This document shows, piece after piece, positions 36,705 to 47,214 of a stretch of DNA of 64,000 bases (its first letter is position 1; every line of letters begins with the position of its first letter). The notes below the pieces were generated by a model that saw nothing but the letters and a program-made list of their open reading frames with translations, was not told where the DNA came from and searched no databases. The stretch is taken from the NCBI GenBank assembly GCA_003290165.1, contig QNQO01006241.1, positions 121,415 through 185,414 of the forward strand, given 5' to 3'. Both the position numbers and the translations under genes were made by a program. This stretch comes from Berberis thunbergii. Lineage: Eukaryota > Streptophyta > Magnoliopsida > Ranunculales > Berberidaceae.

Positions 36705-36726
36705 CGAGGAAACCAGCGAGGGAGGG
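36705..36726. repeat. Left arm of a 22-bp inverted repeat flanking the copia element
   Basis: CGAGGAAACCAGCGAGGGAG (first 20 of 22 bp) is the exact complement of 43907-43928. The copia element is inserted between the two arms, which suggests that it landed inside a small terminal-inverted-repeat element or hairpin already present in the LINE. Confidence 0.75.
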
Positions 36727-36761
36727 GGGAGGGAAGGCACACATCGCGAGGGTGATGGAGG

Positions 36762-37220
36762 TGTTGGACAAATCCAATAATGTGGGCACACATATGTAAT
36801 ATAACGTGTATTGCTATCTTAAAGTGTAGTCCATTTAAATATGTGATCTAATAGCTAGGGGTATTGGACTATAAGGTATTAATAAATAACATGGTGTAAA
36901 TAAGGATGTAATTTCTAATTCAATGAGGGGCAGAATTGGAAATTCACAGCCTGTAAGTTGAAGGGTTGTGACTTATGGGCATTATAAATAGGATGGGTCC
37001 CCGATTGAGCGTATGCGTATTAGAGAAAATTTTTGGCATTGTCTTCTGTATCCTCTCAATAGAGAACTAAGGGAAAACGCTTGAATCAATCGGAAGATTC
37101 AAACAATCCAAACTCATCACAATCAACGAGGAAATCGCTATGGATCAATCGGGTATATTTCTATTCTTCTTGTTTCCATTGAATCAACTAGAGTCTTAAG
37201 TTTTTAGTTTAAATACAACA
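36762..37220 (+). repeat. 5' LTR of the copia element
   Basis: It starts TGTTGGACAAATCCAATAAT and ends AAATACAACA; 459 bp. TATAAATA at 36983-36990 is a likely TATA box. The initiator tRNA-Met primer-binding site follows two bases later. Confidence 0.9.
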
Positions 37221-37222
37221 AT

Positions 37223-37235
37223 TGGTATCAGAGCC
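37223..37235 (+). other. Primer-binding site of the copia element
   Basis: TGGTATCAGAGCC is a perfect complement of the plant initiator tRNA-Met 3' end and lies 2 nt after the LTR. Confidence 0.95.
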
Positions 37236-37299
37236 ACTCCTGTTGATTCCATGTGAAATTATAAAGGAAAACATACAGTGATTATTTGTTTCATATAGT

Positions 37300-38130
37300 G
37301 ATATATAGATTCGTACAGTGATATATATTCATATAATAGCAAGGCAATTGAATACTATATGTTATTTATGTTTATAGATTCATATAGTTTATGTATCTGG
37401 ACATGATTATAGAGTCATATGAATAGCATGAATACAGTGATTATGGATTATGGATTAATACAGTGATTATTGATTAATACAGCGATTGATATAGCATGAT
37501 CTGAACCTACAGTGATTATGTATTCATGATTATAGACTTGAAGCTATATAGATATGTATTCATGGCAATTGTCTTCACTGTTGCATTGTGAGTGTAGTTG
37601 TATTCAGTGATTACATTGTAATTGTATTTCCTATTGAAATAGATTACAATTTGGATCAAGGTGAAATAGATGTAAGATGTAATAAAAAAATAAAAAATAA
37701 AAAAAAACCCCGATTTTACTGTTACAGTGAACAGTGAATGCGATTTCGTGAACAATGAACACTGATTTCACTGTTGCAATGAACAGTGATACGTGATTTC
37801 GTGAACAGTGATATGCAATGTCGTGAATAGTGAAAAACGATTTCACTGTTACAGTGAACAGTATCTGCGATTATCTATTTTAAAAAAAAAATTTACTGTT
37901 CACATTGACCGCGACTGTTCGCTATTGACCGTGACTGTTCACCATTGACCGCGACTATTCACATTGACCGCGACTATTCACTGTTGGGCCTGGCGAATGT
38001 TGGGCTTGTATAGTGACTGTTCACGGGCCTGGTGACAATTCAGTTGACTGTTCACGGGCTTGGTGATTGTTCGCCTATTGGGCCTGTTGCTGTTATTAAT
38101 AATTGAGCCTGTAAGTACATTATACTTTGA
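37300..38130 (+). repeat. Repeat-rich leader of the copia element
   Basis: The 5' part repeats ATACAGTGATTAT-like units (37310-37520). The centre (37720-37880) repeats CAGTGAACAGTGA and GATTTCGTGAACAGTGA. The 3' part (37890-38130) repeats TGACCGCGACTGTTCAC and TGTTCACGGGCCTGGTGA. ACTGTTCAC and GTGAACAGT are complementary, so the leader RNA could fold into several hairpins. Non-coding. Confidence 0.75.
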
Positions 38131-38695
38131 CTATTGGGCCCGTTGCTGTTGGTAATATTGTTTTAAAGTATTGGGACCTATGTAATTGTGGCTATATTTT
38201 ATTTAGACCCCTATTTTAATTGTATTAATGGCTATATTTTATTTATACATAGAGTATAATTTTGGTTTCATGTATCACTATTGTGTTCCTTATTTAAAAT
38301 TTACACCATTTAACTAATAGGTTGCCAAAGCAACCACTGTTAGAAAATATTGGTTGATTTTAAATAAGTGAGCATGCTACATCCATGTGAAACAATCGGC
38401 CCAAAGGAATATTGTTTTGACCGGATAGTCCCTAGTCTTAAATATGTGATAAAGTTTACTTTACCATGCTTTTATTATGTCAGTCCAAAGAAAGACATAA
38501 TATTAGGCCGATTTCATTGTGTACGAAGAGTACCACTTACAGATTGATATTTCTGTCCAAAGACTAAATAACAATGCTGTGCTAGGTATCTTAATATGGG
38601 TTTTTTATTTACCTATTGTATGAATTTAAAAGTTTATGCAATTGAATAATGATGTGAATGTGTTATTTATGTAATTTATTCTCTGTACAGCTACT

Positions 38696-41600
38696 ATGTC
38701 TGCTACTAGTATATCTGCTGGTGTAAGTAATATTCCTATGCTTAATGGGACAAACTTCAAGGACTGGAAAGAGAACGCGTTAATCGTTCTTGGATGTATG
38801 GATCTGGACCTTGCCTTAAGGATTGAGCAACCCGCTCCTCTTACAGATGCAAGTACTCCTGATGCCAGGAAATACTTCGAGAAGTGGGAACACTCCAATC
38901 GCATGAGTCTCATGCTCATCAAGCGAGGTATTCCAGAAGCCTTTAGGGGTGCAATATCCGCAGGGGTGACCAATGCCAGTGAGTTCCGTACTGAACTTGA
39001 AAAGCATTTTGCTAAAAACGATAAGGCTGAAACAAGCACGCTTTTAGCTAGCTTGATTTCATTAAAGTATAAAGGCAAAGGGAACATTAGAGAGTACATC
39101 ATGGAAATGTCTCATCTTGCTTCAAAACTTAAAGCACTGAAGCTTGAGTTGTCTGAGGGCTTACTCGTGCATCTAGTTTTGATATCACTTCATCCACAGT
39201 ACAGTCAGTTTAAGGTCAGTTACAACTGTCAAAAGGAGAAATGGACTCTTAATGAGCTCATTTCCTACTGTGTGCAAGAGGATGATAGGTTGAAGCAAGA
39301 CAGAACGGAAAGTGCTCATTTTGCAAGCACCTCTAAAGATAAGGGCACAAAACGAAAGAAGGATAATGAAGCTGCTAAGGGTCCATCACAAAAGAAACAG
39401 AAAGGCAATGAGGGTTGTTTCTTTTGTAAGAAACCTGGACATGTAAAGAAAGAATGTACCAAGTATCACGTTTGGCGTGCTAAAAAGGGTATGTTTATTG
39501 CTTTGGTCTGTTCTGAGGTTAACTTAGCTTCAGTACCTAGAAACACTTGGTGGTTAGATTTCGGTGCTACTACTCACATAAGTGTTTCTATGCAGGGTTG
39601 TTTGAGCTACCGAAAGCCAAGTGATGATGAAAGACGCATCTTCGTGGGCGATGAAAAATCGGTAGAAGTGGAAGCAATAGGAAACTTTAGGTTACTCTTA
39701 GGGACTGGTTGTTATTTGGAACTGAAAGACACTTTTGTAGTACCGTCATTTAGACAGAATTTGGTTTCTATTTCCTTGTTGGACAAATTTGGATATTGTT
39801 GTTCATTTGGAAATAATCAATTTAGTCTTTCATTAAATTCCAATATTATTGGTACTGGTTCATTAAGCACATTTGATAACCTATATCTTCTTGATACTAT
39901 TGCCTCATATAATGTAACCTTGCATGTGAAATCACGTGGTACTAAGCGTAAGCTAAGTGAAGGAAATTCATCAAAACTATGGCACAAACGTTTAGGACAT
40001 ATCTCGAAAACGAGAATGGAGAGACTTGTGTCAGATGGCATAATAGATTCTCTTGATTTTTTAGACTTTGATGTTTGTATTGAGTGCATCAAGGGAAAAC
40101 AGACCAAACAAAAGAGATTAGGTGCAAACAAAACTTCAGACGTCTTAGAATTGATCCACACAGATATTTGTGGACCATTCCCTTCGGCTTCTTGGAATGG
40201 TCAACAATATTTTATATCATTCAAAGACGATTACTCACGCTATAGATACCTATATCTCATTCATGAGAAATCTGAGTCACTGGATATGTTCAAACCTTTC
40301 AAAGTTGAGGTTGAGAACCAACTCAACAAACGAATTAAAAGTGTCAGGTCTGACCGTGGTGGTGAGTATTACGGCAGATATGACGGTTCCGGTGAACAAC
40401 GTCCAGGACCATTTACTAAATTCCTAGAGGAATGTGGAATCGTCCCACAGTACACCATGCCGGGATCACCTAGCATGAATGGTGTAGCTGAAAGACGAAA
40501 CCGAACTCTTAAGGACATGGTAAGGAGTATGATCAGTCATTCTACCTTACCTGAATCACTCTGGGGAGAAGCACTAAAAACTGCAGCTTACATCCTTAAT
40601 AGAGTACCAACTAAAGCCGCTGCTAAAACACCTTATGAACTTTGGACAGGTAGAAGACCTAGTCTAAAGCATTTTCACATTTGGGGATGTCCAGCTGAAG
40701 CAAGGCCTTATCGGCCGAATGAAAAGAAATTGAACTCCAAAACAGTGAGCAACTACTTCATTGGCTACTCTGAGCGATCTAGGGGCTACAAGTTCTATAA
40801 TCCCACTATTAAGTCCATTTTTGAAACGGGGACAACAACATTTTTTGAGGATGTCGAGTTTGGGGGGAGAAATCAGGTACGAGACATTGTCTTTGAGGAG
40901 GAATCAATTTCGACTCCTACTACTGTTGTTGACAATGTACATGTTCCACTACCTGTCATTGATCAAGAAGCAGATCTGGAACTTCAACAAGACAATGTTG
41001 AACTACTCCCTGCTCCAATTGAATTAAATATTCCAGAAGAACAAACTCAACAACCTCAAGATCAAATGCCATTAAGGAGATCCACGAGAGAAAAAAGAAG
41101 AGCTATTTCGGATGATTATATGGTATTTCTCGAAGAACATGAGGAAAATGATGGATTGGTGGAAAATGATCCAATCAACTTCCATCAAGCCATGCAAGAT
41201 TCTAACTCTCAAAAGTGGATAGATGCTATGAATGAGAAGTACAAGTCTATGCAAGACAATAAAGTTTGGGATCTTGTCCCATTACCTGAAAATACAAAGC
41301 CTATTGGTTGTAAATGGATATTCAAAACCAAGAAGGACTCAAAAGGTAATGTGAAAAGGTATAAAGCTCGTCTTGTAGCTAAAGGCTTCACTCAAAAGGA
41401 AGGCATCGACTATAAAGAGACTTTCTCTTCGGTGTCAAAGAAAGCCTCATTTAGGACAATCATGGCTCTTGTTGCACATTTTGACTTTGAGTTGCATCAT
41501 ATGGATGTTAAAACATCGTTTCTCAATGGCGACATTGATGAAACAATTTATATGGTGCAACCAGAAAACTTTGTGTCTGAAGAGCCAAAGAATATGGTTT

Positions 41601-42000
41601 GCAGACTAAAGAAATCCATCTATGGGCTCAAACATGCTTCCCGTCAATGGTATTACAAATTTCATCAAGTAATTGTCTCGTTTGGTTTTAAGACAAATGT
41701 TGTTGATAACTGTGTGTATCATAAGTTCAGTGGGAGTAAGCATATCTTCTTGGTTTTGTATGTTGATGACATATTGTTTGCCACTAATAATATAGACATG
41801 TTGCACAAAACCAAGAGATTTCTATCAAAGAAATTTGAAATGAAAGATCTTGGTGAAGCTTCTTTTGTCTTAGGGATTCAGATATTCCGGGATCATTTTC
41901 GGGGTATTCTTGGATTATCACAAAAGGGCTATATAGAAAAAGTGTTTAAAAGGTTTGGCATGCAAGATTGTAAACCAGGAGATACCCCTATATCTAAAAG
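38696..42000 (+). pseudogene. Copia polyprotein, gag to reverse transcriptase (interrupted at its 3' end)
   Basis: An open frame of about 1100 codons begins [16 protein letters not shown]. Gag occupies residues 1-235, with a zinc knuckle [14 protein letters not shown] near 240. The protease active site near 287 reads [11 protein letters not shown]; the catalytic D-S/T-G is changed to D-F-G, a likely loss of function through one C-to-T. Integrase has [10 protein letters not shown] and CIECIKGKQ, catalytic Asp in HTDICGPF, Asp in FKDDYSRY and Glu in [10 protein letters not shown] (near 599). Reverse transcriptase starts near 865 ([11 protein letters not shown]) and has LYVDDILFA near 1022. The frame runs into the MITE at 42001 and ends at 42136. 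Otherwise unbroken, so this is the youngest-looking coding region in the window. Confidence 0.92.
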
Positions 42001-42676
42001 CAGTGTTCTAAAAATCGCTAGGCGCTGGGCGGGCGGCGAGCTGGTGCCTAGCGCCCAGGGGCCTAGGCGGGCGCCTAGGCGGCACCTAGGCGGTCTTAGG
42101 TTTTGTATTATTACTTTAATAATTTACAAAAGTTAAGCATAATACATTATCAATTACATCCAATTTAATGCCAATATACATATGCAAAATTTAAAAACAT
42201 GAAAAATTACCAATAGTGAACAAAATTTATTAAAACTCAAATGACTGAAGTTGGTCATGATGGGTACTTTATATAAATTTGAATGTGTACTCTTTTATTT
42301 TTCTTCAAATTGCATAAATAACCTCAGTTATATTTGATAAAATCTACATTAGTAAAATTGGTACCGACAGATCATTCGAGAATTCCATTAAGTAATCATC
42401 ATTTGCTACATTTAGACATATACTGAATAAAAATAATTAAATAGTTTATTATTAAAAAGTAGGAAATAAAATAAAATAAGAACACAATTAGCCATATTAA
42501 AAATTTTAAAAAAATTAAAAAAAATTAAAAAAAAATAAAAATCGCCCAGACCGCCTAGAGTCCGCCTAGACCCCGCCTAGGCCGCCCAGACCCGCCTAGA
42601 CCCGCCCAGCCGCCCAGACAGCCTGCCCAGCCATTAATCTGGGCGGTTTTCCACCTTCTAGATTTTTAGAACATTG
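42001..42676. mobile_element. Non-autonomous hAT-type MITE with CCTAGGCGG-rich ends (copy B), 8-bp TSD
   Basis: It starts CAGTGTTCTAAAAATCGCTA and ends GATTTTTAGAACATTG. The 8-bp repeat TCTAAAAG flanks it (41993-42000 and 42677-42684). Both ends are arrays of CCTAGGCGG / GCCCAGACCGCC-type repeats and the core is AT-rich. It is in the opposite orientation to copy A at 3233-3939 and 676 bp long. It interrupts the copia polyprotein between reverse transcriptase and RNase H. Confidence 0.95.
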
Positions 42677-43435
42677 TCTAAAAGAGACAAATTCAGTCTT
42701 AAACAGTGTCCTAAGACTAAACTTGAGGTTGTAGAGATGCAAAAGATCCCCTATGCATCCGCTGTTGGGAGTCTTATGTATGTTCAAGTATGTACACGTC
42801 CAGACATAGCATTCATTGTTGGAATGCTTGGAAGATATTTGGATAACCCTGGGATGAGTCACTGGAAAGCAGCTAAACGGGTTATGAGATATTTACAGAG
42901 AACTAAGGATTACATGCTCGCATACAAGAGATCAGATCAGTTGGAGGTCATAGGGTATGCTGATTCTGATTTTGCTGGATGCCAAGATAGTAGAAAATCT
43001 ACATTAGGCTACATTTATCTGTTAGCTGGAGGAGCTATTTCTTGGAGAAGTGCTAAACAGACACTCATAGCTTCTTCCACCATGGAAGCAGAATATGTGG
43101 CGTGTTTTGAGGCCTCCAACCACGGATTATGGCTGCGTTATTTTGTCACTGGGATGCGCATTTTGAATAACATAGAAAGACCACTAAAGTTATATTGTGA
43201 CAATAAGTCAGCAGTTTTATATGCCAACAACAACAAGAGCTCGTCTAGGTCAAATCATATTGACATAAAGTTCCTGGTTGTGAAGGAGAGAGTAGAGAAT
43301 AAACAGATTTTCATAGAGCATATTGGGACACACTCCATGATTGCGAATCCGCTTACTAAGGGATTACCACCCAAGGTCTTTCATGAGCACACCGCTTATA
43401 TGGGTGTTATGTCACATGAGGATATCATGGTTTAG
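42677..43435 (+). pseudogene. Copia polyprotein, RNase H part (after the MITE)
   Basis: After the duplicated TCTAAAAG the frame resumes with RDKFSLKQCPKT and continues open to TAG at 43433-43435. RNase H motifs are VIGYADSDFAGCQDSRKST, SSTMEAEYVACFEASNHG and LYCDNKSAVLYANN, with the C-terminal HIDIKFLVVKERV and NPLTKGLPPKVF. It is cut off from its start only by the MITE insertion. Confidence 0.9.
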
Positions 43436-43750
43436 TGGGAGTTTTGTTGTTCTATGATGAATTTTTGGACACATTGGTGTAATTTAGTATTTTCTGCAGA
43501 AATAAAGTCTTTAGTCAATTGTCTGTTTATTATATGTTTGATCTCATTAAAGATTAAAGTTGGACCGGTTGGAAATAGACATGTTTGGATCACATCACAT
43601 GTAATTTCCATGCTCTACATCCATGTTTGATCTATGTCATTTGATTATATAGGTATATGTGACTATTGATGGATTTCGTTACGCTACTTGTGACGCAAAT
43701 CGCTTTAATCCTATATCAGTATAGTCAATGGACGAGATTGTTTCGAGGTA

Positions 43751-43896
43751 AATCCCAAACTCATCACAATCAACGAGGAAATCCCAAACTCATCACAATC
43801 AACGAGGAAATCGCTATGGATCGATCGGGTATGTTTCTATTCTTCTTGTTTCAATTGAATCAACTAGAGTCTTAAGTTTTTAGTTTAAATACAACA
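43751..43896 (+). repeat. Truncated 3' LTR of the copia element, with a 29-bp tandem duplication
   Basis: Only the last 115 bp or so of the LTR remain, ending TTTAAATACAACA. The unit AAATCCCAAACTCATCACAA (first 20 of 29 bp) occurs twice in a row at 43751-43808. The first 340 bp of the LTR and the purine tract are deleted; sequence from 43436 to 43750 has no match in the 5' LTR. Confidence 0.85.
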
Positions 43897-43906
43897 GAAG
43901 GGCCCT

Positions 43907-43928
43907 CCCTCCCTCGCTGGTTTCCTCG
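43907..43928. repeat. Right arm of the 22-bp inverted repeat flanking the copia element
   Basis: CCCTCCCTCGCTGGTTTCCT (first 20 of 22 bp) is complementary to 36705-36726. LINE sequence resumes within the next 40 bp. Confidence 0.75.
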
Positions 43929-43959
43929 TCCATTCCCTCAAACATTGAGAATTAGTGGT

Positions 43960-44587
43960 GATTTTGAACTCAAAGGTGATAGATTTACTTAGTCGAACTC
44001 AAATAGGCTCATGTCTTGCATACACTTGACAGATTTCTGGTTTCAAATGAAGGGGTTAACCACTTTGGGTCCTTCGAAAAACTCTTCTAGTGGCTGGTTT
44101 TGATCACTATAGTGTTGTTCCTGAAAAACCTAAGGCTAGTTCCAAGCTTGGTAATTTTAGATTAGAGCTAATGTGGTTTGAAGATAAGGACTTTTTCAAA
44201 TTTGTAGAAGACAGTTGGAACCTGATTCAAGCTAATGGATGAAGACAGTTGGAAATTGATTCAAGTTAATGGATCCCCTGATTTTGTGCTTTGGAGCAAA
44301 TCGAAAGGGCTTAAAGGTTACCTCAAAGAGTGGAACTCCAACTACTTTGGCAATACCTTTTTTGATAAGCAGCAAACTAGGCTGATAGAGCTGTAGTGCT
44401 GGACCAGATTGAAGAGAACATGGATTTATCTGATGGGAATGGAACACTAGATTGGCTATTAAGGTTGAGTTGGGAAAGCTACTCAATAGAGACTTCATTC
44501 ATGAAAAAGAAAAGTTGGTGTCTAATAGGGAATACATGGTGACTATTGCTTCTAACTTTTCCACTTTCTAGCTAATCATAGGAGGAT
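43960..44587 (+). pseudogene. LINE piece 2: end of endonuclease and linker
   Basis: The frames read GDRFT-stop-SNSNR, then LTDFW/LDRFLVS-like text in two frames, then SSKLGNFRLELMWFEDKDFF and FVLWSKSKGLKGYLKEWNS. This is the conserved stretch after the endonuclease in plant L1 elements. It ends in the 9-bp target site of the Mutator-like element. Confidence 0.8.
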
Positions 44588-44785
44588 GGGAGATTCTAGC
44601 TGGCCTGGGTCAGCGCCTGGGTGGCTGCCTGGGAGGCTCCTTGGCATGTGCCAAGGAGGGTGTCTTGCACATGCCACTAAAGTTTCAAAAAAAAAAAAAA
44701 AAAAAAAGCGGGAAATGAAATTTGAACTTTCTTGCTGAAATTTAAGAGGGAGGGATGGATAAAAAAACAGAGAAAAACAGATAGA
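44588..44785. repeat. Left TIR of the Mutator-like element
   Basis: About 198 bp with a poly-A run at 44687-44707. It joins the bHLH sequence directly at GAGGAGTTGATTGG, without the 5' leader and start codon that separate TIR and bHLH exon in the right arm. Confidence 0.9.
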
Positions 44786-45944
44786 GGAGTTGATTGGAGC
44801 CATGATTTTGGTATAAAGGATGATGTGGAACGTGTTTGTGATGGTTTTATTGAGATTTCTGAGAACAACATTGCGCAAGAGAAACTCCAGGGAAGCATAG
44901 CTCTCACTCCTGCAAATAGGGAAGTTAAAGTTCCAGTCACAACTTCAAGGTCAGCAAAGCGGCGAAGACGTACTAGAAGTAATATGAACAAGGAACAAGT
45001 CGAGCATCAGAGGATAACCCGCATTGTAGTTGAACGTAACCGTCGCAAGCAGATGAGCGAGTACCTCACTGTCCTCCGCTCTTTGATGCCACCTTCGTAC
45101 ATTAGCAAGGTCTTTCTCCCCGTCCCTACTGCGAATGCTCTCTTACTTTCAATTGTTTTCTTAGATTAAACATGCACTGGGACATTTGATTTAACAAAGT
45201 GTCCCTTAGTATCTAGTTTACTTCACAAACTAACTTTGATAGGTTTACTCTATATATTCAGAGTGACCAAGCCTCTATAGTTGAAGGAGCGATTAATTTT
45301 GTCAAAGAGCTTGAACAATGCCTCCAATCATTTGAGGCGCAAAAGATAATAAAACATGGATTCAAGGGTATTTTGACGTCTCTTTTCGCAGACTTCTTCA
45401 CCTTCCCTCAGTATTCTTCATGTTCTACTAGGGAATGGGTTGGGGAGAAGCATTCATCGATTGCTGATATCAAAGTAACAATGGTGGAATGCCATGCAAA
45501 CCTCAATGTACTAACTAGGAGACAACCAAAGCAGATGTTGAAGATAGTTTACGAGTTTCAAAGCCTACACCTTACAATCCTACACCTCAACGTTACAACA
45601 ACTATTGATGAGATGGTTCTCTACTCCTTCAACATTAAGGTTTGTTTCAAGAGTGTTATTATTGATATCCAGGCCTAGCCCGGATGTGTCCAAGGGCTCC
45701 CACTTATGATTAGCATTTTCCATAGTGAAATTATTTACCATGACAGGGAGAACCTTGCTACTTTCTCTAAGTGTATTTGGTTTCAATTAATAGCAATTTT
45801 CTAATATGCTCAATTTGTTAATTTGTTCTAATGCTCTCGTGATAGGTTGAGGAAGGGTGCCAATTCAGATCAGTTGATGAAGTTGCTACTGTGACTCATC
45901 AGATGCTTCTCAGGATTCAAGAGGAGGCTACAATATTGAGTTGA
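44786..45944 (+). pseudogene. Captured bHLH transcription factor gene (subgroup Ia, bHLH94/96-like), start codon missing
   Basis: Exon 1 (44786-45109) reads [17 protein letters not shown], a basic linker [20 protein letters not shown] and the bHLH basic region [18 protein letters not shown]. It ends at YISK|GTCTTT. Exon 2 (45262-45639) continues in phase with SDQASIVEGAINFVKELEQC (helix 2) and the subgroup Ia C-terminal domain (VTMVECHANL ... LTILHLNV). Exon 3 (45846-45944) holds EEGCQFRSVDEVATVTHQML and ends TGA. All splice sites are GT-AG and all exons open. The original ATG and the first 29 or so codons are absent here (kept in the inverted copy near 47300-47396), and no in-frame ATG precedes the linker. 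The conserved DNA-contacting His of the basic region is Arg (TRIVVER, usually THIAVER). Relatives regulate transcription in development; here it is cargo of a transposon. Confidence 0.85.
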
Positions 45945-46605
45945 ATAAATCTAGCTAATTTCGTTGTTGTTTCATGAAGTTACATTGCTGTCGTCGAAAC
46001 CAAATTTTGTTGAAAAAGTGCTAGTTCAGTCCGTATTTTGTCTGAATTAGCTTACATTGATCATGTTTTAAGTCTGAATTAGTCCTACTCAAAACTGTGA
46101 AGAGTAATAGATAGGCATTGATCATCAACCAGGGAGCAAATGAAAGTAGCTTTTATTAATGACTTGGAGCTTTTATTACTGAGACATTAAGGGGTATGCA
46201 TTCAACGAGCTTTATGTACAATTGAAATTTAAAGCAACATTCAGAACCAAATAATTACCTGAATTTAGAGGAAAAATAAAATACGTGAACAATCATTTAC
46301 CATTAATATAACAGTAAGTGATTTATCATGAACACCCTCTTGCATCATCGAGACGAAAACCTATCATCATAAAAAAAAACATCATATATCATGAATCATT
46401 TTTCAAACCTTGGAAAGAACCGAGTAATTTTTGGGTTTGACAGTTTCTTAGTTCTGCGCAAGAGTTAAGAACTTGTAACAATTCATCGGGCATTTTTTTT
46501 CTGAATCATCATCATCATCATCTTTTCCTTCAAAATTTAGGGACACCCATTTTGTTTAGAGCATCCAAGACATACAAATATCTCTATCCCAAAACTTAAA
46601 TTACT
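45945..46605. other. Convergent 3' regions of the captured genes
   Basis: The region lies between the stop codons of the plus-strand bHLH copy and the minus-strand RING segment. It is AT-rich and non-coding and probably holds the 3' untranslated regions of both sources. Confidence 0.5.
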
Positions 46606-47214
46606 TCACAAAGGAAGAATTGAATTTCGGTCACGTCTATCCGATCTTGACAACAAGAGCTTCCCACCACTCGAAAATGATCTCTTCATGGAAACAGCTA
46701 GCTTATCAAATGTTCTTCCTTTAGAAGAAGATCTACCAATCAGGCTTGCAGGAGAAACCCCCATAGATATCGATCTTCTCATCCACTTTATCTGCTTCTC
46801 ATCCAACCTTTGCAAATCATTTGGCACTTGAGAAGGAAAATCTTCATTCACCACTGGGGAAGGCACAACTTCATTGGTGTCACGACCCATTCCTCCTCCT
46901 GCACTTCCAGAACTCTCATTGATTTGGGGTTCTTCCGGAGGCTCCGAACTATTCAAATTCGAAGACCGACTAGCTGTAGAGAGGATTTGGGCGCGACAAA
47001 GAGGACAACTTGTATGTGATCTTAACCAAGTATCAATACAGGGGAGGTGAAAAGCATGACTACACTTGGGCAAGAGTCTGAGACTCTCATCTTCATCGAA
47101 CTCACCAAGGCAAACCAAGCACTCGGTCCCTTCAACAAGACCATCTCCTTTCTTATACTTGAACATAGAAATTGAGTTAATAATGGATTGCTCAAGACCA
47201 ACAGTATTAATATG
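46606..47214 (-). pseudogene. Captured ATL-type RING-H2 E3 ligase segment
   Basis: The open frame from an internal ATG at 47166 encodes 186 residues to TAA at 46606-46608. RING-H2 residues are complete: C16, C19, C35, H37, H40, C43, C54, C57 (CLVCLGEF ... [17 protein letters not shown] ... CPLC). Upstream in the same frame [13 protein letters not shown] corresponds to the GLD motif of ATL proteins. The transmembrane N-terminus expected in the ATL family is missing because the sequence is joined at about 47214 to a bHLH exon. The C-terminal part is serine-rich and resembles ATL51/52/54-type tails. If transcribed it could yield a soluble RING protein; the fused bHLH frame reads out of phase with it. 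Confidence 0.85.

Larger units (their letters stand above)
36762..43896 (+). mobile_element. Ty1/copia element with long, nearly intact polyprotein, cut by a MITE
   Basis: The 5' LTR is at 36762-37220, a primer-binding site at 37223-37235, a 1.46-kb repeat-rich leader, the polyprotein at 38696-43435 interrupted by a MITE at 42001-42676, and a truncated 3' LTR ending at 43896. Flanking 5-mers GGAGG and GAAGG differ by one base and are probably the target duplication. The frame would be open throughout without the MITE. Confidence 0.9.

Noticed and set aside
37516..37846. Minus-strand open frames rich in Phe, Ile and Val
   Set aside because: They are antisense readings of the ACTGTTCAC-type repeats in the copia leader.
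44732..45169. A bHLH ORF starting within the TIR, suggesting a new transposon-derived N-terminus
   Set aside because: The apparent start is TTG, not ATG. No in-frame ATG precedes the bHLH linker, and the end runs past the exon 1 splice donor into the intron.
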